Source: Cercis canadensis (taxonomy: Eukaryota > Streptophyta > Magnoliopsida > Fabales > Fabaceae). From it: a DNA stretch of 64,000 nucleotides. The notes under the pieces are model-generated. The model had not been told where the DNA came from. It was given only the letters and a program-made list of their open reading frames with translations, and made no database searches. Location: NCBI GenBank assembly GCA_003255065.1, contig QAOA01005690.1:240477-304476 (forward strand), in the 5' to 3' direction. The position numbers were made by a program, and so were the translations under genes. Shown here piece after piece: positions 20,764 through 32,122 of the stretch; positions within the stretch are counted from its first letter, which is position 1, and each line of letters begins with the position of its first letter.

Positions 20764-22239
20764 TAGTAAAATCTCTTTTTGGTCCTTGAAAGATAAGGGC
20801 GGTGACACTTTAGTTCTTGAAAGATCATTTTGTCCGCCATTTTAGTCTTTCACTAGGGTCCGTTAGTGGGACTTAATAGAAAATGCCACATGGCACGTTA
20901 AGTGCTGATGTGGCCGTCAAATGATGAAGTGACTAGCTGATTAGGCAATTGGGTAGGCTGCTGACTTAGAATGAAGTAAGACGACGACGTTTTGAAGAGG
21001 TGCAAAACTCCTTCAAGGCTTAACCCGTGCTTTAGCTCAGTGGCTGGCTCACCGATCGGCTTTCAGACTTGCGCATGTTGCGAAAGCTAAGCCTTCGTTC
21101 CAATTCCTTCAACAGGACTATTCCTGAGTCACTCTCTAAATGTACACTCTTACGCGCCGTCTTTTTTGCAGTACAACTCACTCTCCGGCAACCTTCTTAG
21201 GAGATCGAAAACCTCACCGGTCTTCAAATTTTTAACGTCGCCCAAAACCATCTCTCCAAAAAAATCCCCACCGACCTCCCTTTAAGTCTTAAGTACTTCG
21301 ACCTCTCATCGAACACCTTCTCCTTCGAGATTCCTAGCACCATTGCCAACCTATCTCAACTCCAGCTAATCAACTTGTCATACAACCAATTCTCCGGTGA
21401 AATTCCGAGGAGCTTTGGGGAGCTTCAGCTACTCCAATACCTCTGGCTCTACCACAATTTCCTTGGGGGAACTCTACCTTCAACACTCGCAAATTGCTCT
21501 TTACTTGTTCATCTGAGCGTAGAAGGAAATGCTCTTGTAGGTGTAATCCCCTCGATGATTCCAGCTCTTCCGAAGCTCCAGGTGATATCCCTCTCGTGGA
21601 ACAATCTTACTGGTTCCATTCCTACTTCCATTTTCTGCAATGTTTTTGTTTATACGTTGTCGCTTCGAATCGTTCAACTAGGATTTAATGCTTTCACCCA
21701 TTTTGTTGGGCCTGAGATAGAAACGTGTTTCAGTGTTGTTCAACTTTTGGATATTCAACACAATCATATACGGGGGAAATTTTCCTTGTGGTTAACGAAT
21801 TTGTTCACTGTCAAAAGGCTTGATGTTTCAAGTAATGCACTTTCTAGCGAGGTTCCACCAGAAATAGGAAACCTCGTGAAATTGGAGGAGTTAAAGATGG
21901 CCAACAATTCATTCACAAGCATGATTCCGGTGCAAATCAAGAAATGTGGGTTAAGCCTTGAAGGAGTTATGCACCTCTTCAAAACGTCGTCGTCTCACTT
22001 CATTCTAAGTCAGCAGCCTACCCATTTGCCCAGTCAACTTGCCACCTCATCATTTGACGGCCACATCAGCACTTAATGTGCCACGTGACATTTTCTGTTA
22101 AGTTCTACTAACGGACCCTAACGGAGAACTAAAATAGCGGATAAAATGATCTTTCAATGACCAATTTGTCGTTAAAAATCTTTTAAGGACTAAAGTGTCA
22201 CCGCCTCTATCATTCAGGAACCAAAAAGGGATTTTACCC
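20764..22239 (+). mobile_element. Pack-MULE carrying an LRR receptor-kinase fragment
   Basis: Long terminal inverted repeats lie at 20,764-21,004 and 21,970-22,239; the right one has about 30 extra bases. The outer ends are TAGTAAAATCTC and, read inward from the right, GGGTAAAATCCC. The 9-bp duplication TTAATAAAA lies at 20,755-20,763 and 22,240-22,248, as for Mutator-like elements. The interior (21,005-21,969) is not transposase but host LRR gene sequence, richer in GC than its surroundings. The paralogous cassette position near 45,196-45,206 has the same flanks with a single TTAATGAAA and no element. The combination fits a Pack-MULE that moved a captured gene piece. Confidence 0.88.
21040..21969 (+). 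pseudogene. Captured LRR receptor-like kinase ectodomain fragment
   Basis: Successive plant LRRs are readable: LRMLRKLSLRSNSFN, FDLSSNTFSFEIPSTIANLS, INLSYNQFSGEIPRSFGELQ, LQYLWLYHNFLGGTLPS, LDVSSNALSSEVPPEIGNL. Sequence and order resemble the Arabidopsis At4g36180/At1g75640 (MUSTACHES) group of LRR receptor kinases, a recall-based assignment. The piece covers only mid-ectodomain repeats, with no signal peptide, membrane segment or kinase. A frameshift lies near 21,170 (extra T in a T-run) and another near 21,195; the frame is then open from 21,201 and runs through the right inverted repeat to a stop at 22,074-22,076. It is a non-functional fragment, though it could be transcribed as a chimera. 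Confidence 0.8.
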
Positions 22240-22248
22240 TTAATAAAA

Positions 22249-22739
22249 TTGTGTATCGGTATTATAGAGTTTATGATCCTTTGATTGAAAAAGCACAAGA
22301 GATTAATGTCTACAAGTCATCATATTTAAATATTTATATTAAAATTTACATGATACACAACTCTTAAGTTATATATTACAATCTACTCCCATAAATATAG
22401 GCATATAGCTAAGAAGATCCTCTCCTTATTGGAGATGAAATCAACGCGAAGGAAATTTGGGGAGCACCAAGATTCTTAAGAGGTAAATACAGTCAAAATC
22501 AGAAATATAAAGGGCTTAATAGTACTATTAAATTCATTTTTTATTATAATATAAACAATTTTTTTTGTTATAAACAAGTAGAGCTATTTTTTTTAATTGT
22601 GGATATATAGATATTATAACGTAATAATTATCGAGATATAATAATAGGTAGTNATAACGTAATAATTAATTATCGAGATATAATAATAGGTAGTTCTTAA
22701 ATTAATAATTATATATTAAGTATTATTTATTATTTGATG
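22249..22739. repeat. Cassette spacer with duplicated ends at N 22,653
   Basis: It matches 4,640-5,040 and 45,230-45,860. The segment containing ATTATCGAGATATAATAATAGG is repeated on both sides of the N at 22,653, again suggesting an unmerged contig overlap. No gene. Confidence 0.6.
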
Positions 22740-22966
22740 AGAGCATTTGCAAAAACAACACGACCTCTGTCCGCAGCTCCATACGAATTAGCTAAAACAA
22801 CACGAAATGCCCCAGCTCCATATAAATTAGCTAAAACATCACCAACTCCGTTTGCACCTCCATACGAAGTAGCTACAACCCAAGCTACCGCAGCTCCATG
22901 CAAATCAGCTGAAAGAACATAAGCTCCAAACAGAAATGAATTACGACCTACGTGTACATACGGATC
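22740..22966 (-). pseudogene. Orphan repeat-exon fragment of the modular family
   Basis: The minus-strand translation reads through repeats of the GAYVLSADLHGAAVAWVVA, ANLYGAGAFRVVLA and YGAADRGRVVF types. Part matches exon 5 of copy 2 and part matches exon 4 of copy 3. The left edge is fused to cassette spacer in the middle of a GAGAGCATTTG motif and the right edge to a different sequence at about 22,967. No splice sites remain. It is the trace of another family copy. Confidence 0.65.
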
Positions 22967-23642
22967 AGCAATAGATTTAATTGTTGAAATTCGAACAGTT
23001 AAGGATAAAGCTCTTGTTTCAGTTGCTTTGGCTGGCATTCAGCTGTGCTCATTGTTTCTAACACCTTGTGGGATCTCTCACATGAAAATTTCATATGCCA
23101 CAACCAAAGCTTTAATGCCAAATTGATATAGTCCTGCACTCGAAGATATATTATTGAATTAAGAGGTAGGAAATAGGGTTTAAGGTGTTTAGGTTTTCTC
23201 CACCTCCTTGGACAGATCTGGAAAGTGTAAAACTGGTACTGTAATTTGCTGGATTTACCTAACTTTTCGGAAATAAATTAGACAACATATAAACGTTTCC
23301 TCAAAGTGTAAATGAAGACCCTTTTCATATAACTTTCAAAATTTTAGAATGGGATGGACTTCTATTTCCAGTTGAGGATACCAGGTCTCAAACCATTGTG
23401 GAGACTGGTAAACTTAAGTTACTCACTTAATGACATGTGCAATACATACATCATTGCTTTATGAGCTCCTTGTTCTCTGGTTTGAGGAGATCTGGACATT
23501 TTAGTGTGCACTTTCCAATTTTGAGTTCTGAACATGTTTTCTATGTAATTTCTGGTCATAGCTCTTTCTTTCTTATTCTGGTATAGATTGATGATTAGTA
23601 TTATGGTTTTGCAACTAATCTTTTATATCCTCTATTTATAAG

Positions 23643-24318
23643 TGCACCTTTATTAACAATTCAATTACCGTGGAGCACGCCAGAGATTATGGACACACTC
23701 ATCTGTCTGAGGCATGCTCTATAATTCACTACCTGCTGCTGTTAATAATAATAGCACATGAAGATTTATGTAAATCTTTGTAGTTTTTTTTTTCATTTTT
23801 TTTCTATTTCTTTATTGATTCATTTGTCCCAATCAATGCTCTCCAGATAATAAGTCATGCAGAGAGGTTGCAAAACAGAGCAATCCTTTTGATTCACTTT
23901 TCAGCACGTTACACAGTAGAGGTATGATACTTTTTGTTTTCATCTCACTGCCAAATGATATTTTGCATCCGCACCATCTCAAAGCCTTGGTCTTTGTGAG
24001 GGGTTCCTGGGAGGATTAAGATGGGCACAGCTTCCCATGTTGATTCGTAGGAAGTGACCTCCTTTTGATGCAAAACAGGTGCTTCCAGGTTCCAAAGAAA
24101 ATACTGAGTCATTGCAATGCTGGAAAAACTTGTTTGTGGTGATTGCTTGTTGGCGCTTGCATGTTGTAGGATGTTCAAGTTTTATCCAATGATGTTTCTT
24201 TTGTTGTCAAAACTAATGTTTGATGTGGTGCTTATATACTCAGGAAATTGAACAAGCTGTACTTGCATTACCTCCACCTTTAGCTGGTCGAACTTTCGCG
24301 CTTAAAGACGGTTTCTGA
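23643..24318 (+). pseudogene. 3' exons of tRNase Z (short-form TRZ1 type)
   Basis: Three exons are readable. 23,643-23,711 contains SITVEHARDYGHTHLSE, 23,847-23,921 contains ISHAERLQNRAILLIHFSAR, and 24,244-24,318 contains EIEQAVLALPPPLAGRTFAL and a TGA stop. These match the C-terminal end of plant short-form tRNase Z, the endonuclease that removes tRNA 3' trailers. The HFSARY block carries a conserved His of the metallo-beta-lactamase fold. The first intron starts GC instead of GT; the second starts GTATGA. No upstream exons (metal-binding HxHxDH) are visible, so this is a 5'-truncated relic. A further last exon is at 59,211-59,285. Confidence 0.82.
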
Positions 24319-26173
24319 AAGGAAAGGTTGAGAGCTTGGTTGAGTGCTTGAACACCAGATGGAATGGTTTATCTGTGGCTGCTGGCAGAATTCAGCATCA
24401 CTTGTGATGTCAAGTGTAGGATTGATTGAATGCAAGGTAAATCGACAGTTGTAGTCACCAGCTAGCACAACTGTAGATCAGGCTTCAGCAATTTCTAATT
24501 TACAACTATTTATTCAATTTATTCAGTTAAAGTAGAAAATTTACTGCAAATTCATCTCAGGTATGAATTATTGGATGATGTATTTTGGAATCAATGATCA
24601 GAGAGAATATATACATGGTTTTTTCATGGTTATAGGGAGAGAAAGGATTTGAGTATGTTACTTACGGTGCCTTGAGATGAAATTCTTCCAAAGAAAAGGA
24701 ATAGGACAGATCTTTTGCTTTATTTCTTTGTAAAACTAGCTTTTGACTTCTGACTGTGAATTACACCAAACTAATTACAGTGATAAGGTCAAAGAAAATC
24801 TGCAGTGATAAAAGAAAATTACAATTATACTCCAAGTGATTGTAACCACAAATGTTGAATATATTTTAATGTAATATTGTGAATTTTACAATGCAAAGGG
24901 TGTGTTTGAAAATGGACTTGTAAAAGAACTTGGCAAACTAGTAAATTACACATAGTAGTTTCATTTCTAGGTTCTAATTGGTTGAATGATGCATGACGCG
25001 ATGTAAGATGAAATGTTTAAACACTATATGTTGAATTCCCATTACGATTTTTAGGTAAACATTAAGCTATCCCACTTGCTATCTCTTTCTTCATTAAAAA
25101 GTTCAAGATGATTCGAACTCCTCTAACTTTAGTATTACTCCTAAGATCTCAAAAAATTAAGTTATTCAATATCAGTTATATTTAATTGATAGAATTTAAT
25201 TTAATTGGAAAAAAAATTACTATTTTGAGTTATTTTTTAATAGACTCTTTACCACTCTTTTTATATTGCTATGTTTATTTATTTCACAAAAAAATTAACT
25301 ATATTAGCACATGTAAGATAACTCAACTTTTTAATATTTTTACTATGACATTAAAATTAAGGAGTGAACTTCACCCAAACTCTCTCGATGAAAAGTGGGA
25401 AGTCAAGGTCGAGGTAGCTTAACGATGGCCTATTTTTTGCCATTTTTGCGAGGTTATAATTGTTATGAGCTGTTTTTTTATTTAAGTCTTTTTATTTCTC
25501 AAAAATAATTTTAAATTAAAGACTCATTGGTTAGCAAAATTCTAAGGTGATTGAAAATCAAAATGTATTCTAGTTTTAGATCATAATCATCAAGCTAGAG
25601 TTATTATTTTGTTCTCTCTTAGCATACCAATTCTACAATTTTGTTAAGAGGTTTGTAAAAAGCGGTTGCATAAAATTGAAAGGTAATTAGAAGGACAAAG
25701 ATAGAATTAACATAAAATAAAGTTTCAAGGAAAAAAAAAATAGAGAACAATGTTAATAATTAAAAGTATAACTTTTTTTTTTTCTTTTTAGTACTTTGAT
25801 TGAAATTTAATATACATGAGTTATGCTATTTAGCTAGAGAAAAATCTGTTAAAATCTTGTCAAATTTTAATGTGCTTGTTGGATGAAATAAAGTGGCAGA
25901 AACCACATATTTATCCAAGAATAGTTATAAAGTCCACATTATTTTAGTAATAGTTCTGACAATAAATTTATGATTTTCAAACATTTTTCTATACATATAA
26001 TAGAAATGAAAATGAAAAGTGAGGATTTAAAATTTAGTCATTTAAGAGTAATTCTCTAGAAAAATAAAGAAGAAAAGGAAGAAGGTAAATCAATATAGAA
26101 GAGAATGAGTGTGGGATGGAATATTTCCGGTAACATACCCAAAGCAGCTCTACTTTTTTTTTTTTTTTTTTCC
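24319..26173. repeat. Spacer downstream of TRZ1 relic, copy 1 of 3
   Basis: It matches 59,286-61,140 almost throughout and, in part, 55,075-56,070. It contains no convincing reading frame. It ends in a T-tract and the 65-base N run at 26,174-26,238, with sequence after the gap matching 14,690 onward. Confidence 0.7.
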
Positions 26174-26238
26174 NNNNNNNNNNNNNNNNNNNNNNNNNNN
26201 NNNNNNNNNNNNNNNNNNNNNNNNNNNNNNNNNNNNNN
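26174..26238. other. Assembly gap (65 N)
   Basis: A run of N bounded by T-tracts on both sides. Reading frames spanning it are meaningless. Confidence 0.95.
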
Positions 26239-26530
26239 TTTTTTTTTTTTTTTTTTTTTTTTTGGTTATTTTGACTACTACTCTAGGTTCGAACACAAAA
26301 CCCACAAAGCCCCGAAAATAACTTGAGTATCACCTACCAACCGTATAGTTAATTCCCTCTTGTTTGGTGACTAATTTGATTTTATTAACACTAATCCATG
26401 CAATCACCAAAACTTAAGCAACATATAAAAAGAGGTCCCCTTCCCTTCAAGAGCCATAAAACGAAACCAATGAACCAAAGCTTCATCTTCTTTATTTTGC
26501 TTCTCTCAGTTGCTAGCCAAAGCCATAAAC

Positions 26531-26727
26531 ATGGTTGCATATTGGCACAAACCCACTTCCATGTTGCTCTATTTCACTGCTATTCTGAGTTTGTCCTTCT
26601 TTCTTCCTCCAAAGCAGAGCTTCACAGGCTCCAACATGCACCCAAAGAAGATGGGTCACTAAGCTACTTGGTGATCGTAGACTGGGGAAGAAGAATAGAG
26701 TATAACCAATCAATAGTTGCTATTCAA
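26531..26727 (+). pseudogene. Purple acid phosphatase exon 1, frameshifted copy
   Basis: It aligns with 14,975-15,172 but is one base shorter: a base is missing in the TCC/TTC stretch after the signal-like segment, shifting the frame. After the shift, DGSLSYLVIVDWGRR is readable. The Gly of the GDWGRRG metal-site block is Val and the last Gly is Ile. The other copy keeps the frame here but has a stop at the Trp, so the two lesions are independent. No later PAP exons follow. Confidence 0.72.
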
Positions 26728-27338
26728 GTCACAAAAGCTTTCACTTTCTTTGATTTTTCTTATACTGCAAAATTTGGGTTACTTGTTTCTTCTCTCTCTG
26801 ACTGTTTCAATCTCAAAAAATACAAACTTCTTGCTTGAAATTTGGATAAATTTAACATTTTTTTCCCATTTTGTTTTCATCATTTTATATTAACTCGAGA
26901 TAAAAGAAGCATGCATGTTAGTATTCAATGACCAATGAGAAACACAGAAAAGTCATTAGAAGCTGGAGAATAACAGTAAAGTTGAAAAACACATTATCTA
27001 TGGGTACTAACTACTAAACTAGTGAGCAATGAGTATTTGTGATATATGAGCATTAGAAGCTAGCTACCATTAAGATCAATACTGAAATACGAACCAACCA
27101 AAACATAACCGATTCTTGGATTTTAACCACAACAATGCCCCTTGATACATCCATGAACTTCAACGACACTAACATCATAATATTTTATCAACAATTTTTC
27201 ACACTAATTCGAGTGGAAATATCATCCTTGTGGTTCCTTATTTGCATGACCAATTCAATAAACTTCAAAAACTTTTGAAAAGAAATGTTGAATCAAAAAT
27301 AAAACTTTCATCTCTATGCCTATATATAACACATATTG

Positions 27339-29582
27339 CTATACATCATTAGCCTCATCAGAAGGAGTACAAGCATCATTAGCTTCATCAGCAAGAGCAC
27401 GAGCATGACCCCTGTGCACAGCTATGTCATGAACCCTGTTTGGAGCTCCATACAGATCAGCAAAAACAGCACGACCTCCGTCCAGAGCTCCATCCAGATT
27501 AGCTAAAGCAAACGAACATCTGTAAAGATAAAGGTTTCTTAGGAAGTGCCAATAAAGCTAAGAAAACTGAGAATAATCTTTATTCAAATCCAAGAGCAAA
27601 AAAATAATACACCCTTATGTCAAGGCATTTTCAGTTTAAAGAAATCTATAATAGAGACATACCCAGGAGCACGAGTATGACCCATGTTCACAGCTCCTCC
27701 ATGTACCCTGTCTGCAGCTCCATCGGGATCAGCAAAAACAACACGACCTCTGTCCGCAGCTCCATACAAATTAGCTAAAACAACACGAAATGCCCCAGCT
27801 CCATATAAATTAGCTAAAACATCACCAGCTCCGTTTGCACCTCCATACGAAGTAGCTACAACCCGAGCTACTGCAGCTCCATGCAAATTAGCTAAAACAA
27901 CTCGACCTCCATCCAGAACTTCATGCGGATTAACTAAAACAGCACCACCTCTGTCCAGAGCTCCATCAGGATTAGCTAAAACAACTCGACTTCCATCCAG
28001 AACTTCATGCGGATTAACTAAAACAGCACGACCTCCGTCCAGAGCTAACGAATATCTGTAAAGATAGAGGTTTCTTAGCAAGTGCCAATAAAGCTAAGAG
28101 AAAAACCAAGAATAATCTTTATTCAAATCCAAGAGCAAAAAAATAATACACCCTTATGTCAAGACATTTTCAATTTAAAGAAATCTATAATAGAGACATA
28201 CTCAAGTATTTGATCAACAATGGTCGAAGAAATTGAGAAACCAGCATGAGCATTTGCAGCAAGAGCGTTTGCAGTAAAATCAGCATGACCCCCGTCGGGC
28301 ACTCCATATGGAACTTTAGCATTTGCAACAAAAACAGGAGGTTCATACTCAGACCTGTAAAGATAGCAAGTGTCAACAGCTAACGGTTTTGATCCAACCC
28401 AACCCTATCTTGCTTATCAGCAAAACAAAAATAATACATAGTACTCTTGAAAACAGCAGTTCAAATAAACCAAAAAAGAAATGATAATAATAAATATCAA
28501 TACAAGCTCTCCATCTGCTATCATATAGCCAAGACCAAGACACATCCAGTCACAGCACAAAATTACCATACAAAACTGACCCTACATAAGGAGATGAAGA
28601 GGCATGACACAATACCAAAATTCTGCTTAAAAAATTTCTTCAACCACAAATTGCAATTAGATAGCACATCACTTAATGAAGCAACTTATAAAAACAAACT
28701 GAACTAACATGGTTTCAACTCGATTTTAAGCCAAGTCTTTCTACTGTACCCCAAAAACTTGATCCACAATACTTACAGCTTCGATTTCAGGTTCTTCACA
28801 ATTGCAGTAATAGGCCTCTTTGAACTGACAGTCAGAGCCGGATAGTTTAGAGCCCTAGTAAATCGAACCGTGGTATGTCCAGTAGCAGCTGCCTGAAGAA
28901 CACAAGGAATTGGCAGTCAAACTCTCATTGTATCATGGAGATGGGAGACGTAGTGTCCACATTTATGGATTCCAATAAGCACCAGTACCATTTAGTTGTC
29001 AAAGTAATCACTTTCATCATGTCCAGAGTATGTGTACATCAAAATTTCTAGCAAAATGTTAGTTCTAGAAACTTTTAAAACATGTAAAAAAAAAATATGA
29101 ATATATGAAAAACAAAAATAAAGAACAAGAAAATCAGTGGTTGCTAGCAGACGTACTTCACTCTCCGCCGCCCTCCCCCACCTCTTCCCCCCTCTCTTGT
29201 TTTTTTCTCCCAAAACCCAGAGTAAAAGGAAACCTTACTTGACATTTAAAATTCATACCAATCTTTGGAGAATAAAATATTCAAAATGAGAAACAAAATT
29301 GAGAATTTAGAAATTAAAATTTATCCCTGAAAGATCAAAAACCAAAGGAAACTTTTTTTTTTATTCATTGAATTCAACATAAAGATAACCCTTTTCGGAT
29401 TGGTACTAGAATTGAAGAATTTGGCGAACCTTGGGCAAAAGAAAAGAAGGCCTAGGAGATGCCAAACTGCGGAAGCCCAGTCCGCCGAGGGTTTTAAGGG
29501 CGGCATCGCTTGGAACTTCGACGGCAGGTTGTTTCTCAGTCGAATCCTTGCGAGGGGATGCTTTGGCGGCAGCGGCTTCCAT
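27339..29582 (-). CDS. Unrecognised modular repeat protein, family copy 3 (5 exons, 331 aa)
   Basis: Minus-strand model: exons 29582-29430, 28892-28777, 28354-28202, 28055-27663 and 27519-27339, total 996 nt with no internal stop. Donors are GTTCGC, GTAAGT and GTATGT; acceptors are CTTTACAG or TTCTTCAG. The protein starts MEAAAAKASPRKDS. Exon 2 contains TVSSKRPITAIVKN. Exon 3 contains PPVFVANAKVPYGVPDGG. Exon 4 is a 130-residue run of about eight repeats of 13-14 residues (ANPDGALDRGGAVL, VNPHEVLDGGRVVL, ANLHGAAVARVVA). Exon 5 ends ANDV then TAG. The codon phase at every internal junction matches the other copies. There is no recognisable domain, signal peptide or membrane segment. The long open frame on the opposite strand of exon 4 is a by-product of the repeat. 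Confidence 0.6.
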
Positions 29583-29689
29583 TTGAGCTGATTGGTGGGC
29601 TTAGTGTGAGGACTAGTTGAGACTCGAGAGAAACTAGAAAATCAGAAGAACAAGCTTGTGCTTTTCAGAACAGAGGAGAGTAACACGAC

Positions 29690-29697
29690 TATTTATA
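29690..29697 (-). promoter_or_regulatory. TATA box of family copy 3
   Basis: TATAAATA on the minus strand, 108 bp before the ATG at 29,582, in the CACTATAAATA context of all three copies. This is the closest spacing of the three. Confidence 0.5.
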
Positions 29698-29749
29698 GTG
29701 CGATATTAGTAATTAGGCACAAATGGATTCAATCCTGCGTTTCAATGGT

Positions 29750-30719
29750 TTTTTTTATTTTATTATTATAGGAGAATGGTGTTGGAACCTATAACCTTAA
29801 TTCTTTTTTATTATCTCTAGACAAGTTATGTGTGTGTAGTTATTTGCTGGAATTTTATATTTAAGGAAACAAGGAAATGGAGTTTTCATTAAAGTGAAGA
29901 TGAATAATTCTCATTCTTCTTTTCGCTTATACCTCAATTTTGGGGTGAGAAATTTTGAGGGAGAAGAAAAAGGCAAGACAAAAGAAGAAAGTGAAGAGAA
30001 GAGAAGAGAAGGAAAAGAGTGGATAATGTTACTTTCCTTTTTTGGACTAAAATTGTATAATCTAAGATTTTTTAAAGTGAGAGAATGTATTTTAAAGAGT
30101 AAGATATAGATATTTTAACACTTAAAAAAATAAAACATGGAGATTTAAATTGGTTCAAGGAACTCTTAAAAAAGTTGAGGTCTCTAGAATCTTTTTTATA
30201 TCTCTAGCTAAAAAATTTAGTCATTTAATATCCCCAATTAAAAATTCGAGCTTTATCTGTTGAATAATAAAAGAAAAAGTTGAGATTTAACCATTATGAT
30301 TATTAAATGTACTCTTAAGATAATAAATAATAACTAATTTGAAATTAAAAACTTGTTTATTATATCACAATAATTATTCAATAGTGATAAATAAATTTTA
30401 TTGGCAGCAATAAAATTTTATTAGAATTATATTTCTTGTATTATTACTTGTTCAAATTTCTCACTAAAGCTAGCTTTATTTAATTTTAAATATATTATGT
30501 TTGCTAAGGAAATTTTTTACTACTAGTCCTTAAAATTATGTTTCATTTGTTATAATAGGGAAAAAAAATAAAAGCTCCTTTGTAAACTTATTTTTATTTT
30601 TATTGTTGTTTTTGTTTTCTAGAGTAGAAAATAAAAAGGAGTGCAAGAACAAATAATTGGAATTTCTTTGTGCTTTTTTTTTTTAATAGTTCTTATGTCA
30701 TGGAAAATATAATTATTCC
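29750..30719. repeat. Cassette spacer, copy 3
   Basis: It matches 2,050-2,975 in order. Homology stops at about 30,719 and the same cassette resumes at about 44,513, so the DNA between is inserted or rearranged. No gene. Confidence 0.65.
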
Positions 30720-31400
30720 AAAAAACTTTGTTGCCACTTGTGGCACAAAAACAACAACTGACCCACAATAGCTAGCTAATGAAAGGACGATAAGCAGTAG
30801 GTGAGTTAATGGGTTAAGCAGTAGGTGACTAAGGAAAGGAAATGAAATGGAGAGATTTTTTTTCCTCTTGTTTAGATGATTAAAATGAGCAAGAGGGGAA
30901 AAAAAAAATATCATATTCTAAGGCATATTTACAAATTTACCCTTAAGAATCTGTGTAGGAGTTTGAAGTGAGGGGAAAGAAAAGAAGAAGAGAAGAAAGA
31001 GAGGGAAAGGAAGAGAAGGAAAATTGAGGAGTTTTATTTTCTTTTGTTTAGATGATTAAAATGAACAAAAGGAGAGGAAAGGAAAGGAAAAATGTTATTG
31101 TAAAATAATTTTACTAGTTTACCCTTTATTATTAAAATAGACATATTTAATATAAAATTAAATAATATAATAGACATATTTAAAAAAATAAAGGAGTATA
31201 ATAGTCATTTTAATATATTTTTTCTCCAAACCTCCTAATTTGGAGGAACACAAGAATGGATAAAAAAGGAGTGTGGGGGTTGCATCTTATCTACCGGACT
31301 CCTCTCATTATTTAAGATAAATCTTTCAAACAAGGGAGAGTGGAGCTTTATTCCTCTCCTCTCATTTCCTTTCCCCTCCAAAATAACTCCCAAACAAACC
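30720..31400. repeat. Purine-rich MITE-like repeats
   Basis: Two tandem blocks share TTTAGATGATTAAAATGA flanked by purine-rich runs (about 30,840-30,905 and 31,015-31,095). The right end reads CCCAAACAAACCC. A related sequence occurs at 44,380-44,465. The pattern recalls PIF/Harbinger-type MITEs, but I could not fix target duplications, so the class is uncertain. Confidence 0.35.
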
Positions 31401-32100
31401 CTAAGTAGAATATTTAATATAAAATTTAATAATATAATATACTTCTTTTTCTCTCCTAATAAACTATTTTTTAATGCTCTAACAAATGTTGCAAATAAAT
31501 AAATTAAACAAAAATTATTATTTTGTTAAAAATATAAATTTAGCAATTCATTTACAAGATTAGGATTAAACTGTTACATCCTACAAATATGTACAAATTA
31601 ATAGACAAAATTGATTGTACTCCTATAAAAAAAAAAAAAAGTAGGAAATACTCTCATGTTCCCCGAGCATGAAGAAATTGCATATAGTTTTATTCTTGTA
31701 CTCCTATGAAATTTTTTTAAAAAGAATCTCTTTCAAAAATAAAGAAATGACCAAACAGCACATACAATAACCACACACACATCTAACTTGTTAATTATAT
31801 TAATTTCTACGAAAATGTAACTCAAACTATTCATCTAATTAATAAATAGTCAAGTTGTGTAAGCACTATGATCATTCCCTTTAATAATGCATTTTTTAGA
31901 ACTATTTCCTTAACAGGATAGTGTTGCAACTTTTTCCCTAAATGGGTTAGTTTTATTTTTAATAATTTTTTTTTTAAAGAGAACTACCAAATGGTCCCTT
32001 ATAGCAAATTTAATTGTTAACAAGGTGTACCCAATTTTTGTTTGCTACTGAACCCTTTTTTTTTTACAAAGAAAATAAATTATAGTACATAAACACAAAG
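31401..32100. other. AT-rich sequence, nothing recognised
   Basis: I see no reading frame, tRNA or clear repeat here. It may include truncated leader sequence of the adjoining pararetrovirus relic. Confidence 0.4.
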
Positions 32101-32110
32101 CATACACAAG

Positions 32111-32122
32111 GCTCTTATACCA
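32111..32122 (-). promoter_or_regulatory. Degenerate tRNA-Met primer-binding site
   Basis: The minus strand reads TGGTATAAGAGC, 11 of 12 matches to the caulimovirid initiator-Met primer site TGGTATCAGAGC. It lies downstream of the promoter and poly(A) signal, as expected in the leader of a circular pararetrovirus genome. Confidence 0.6.

Noticed and set aside
26105..26326. Frames spanning the 65-N gap
   Set aside because: Mostly X and poly-Phe from N and T-tracts.
27684..28061. 125-codon + strand frame rich in AKTTRPPS-like repeats
   Set aside because: It is antisense to exon 4 of the modular gene. Splice acceptor and donor motifs and copy-to-copy conservation fit the minus strand only.
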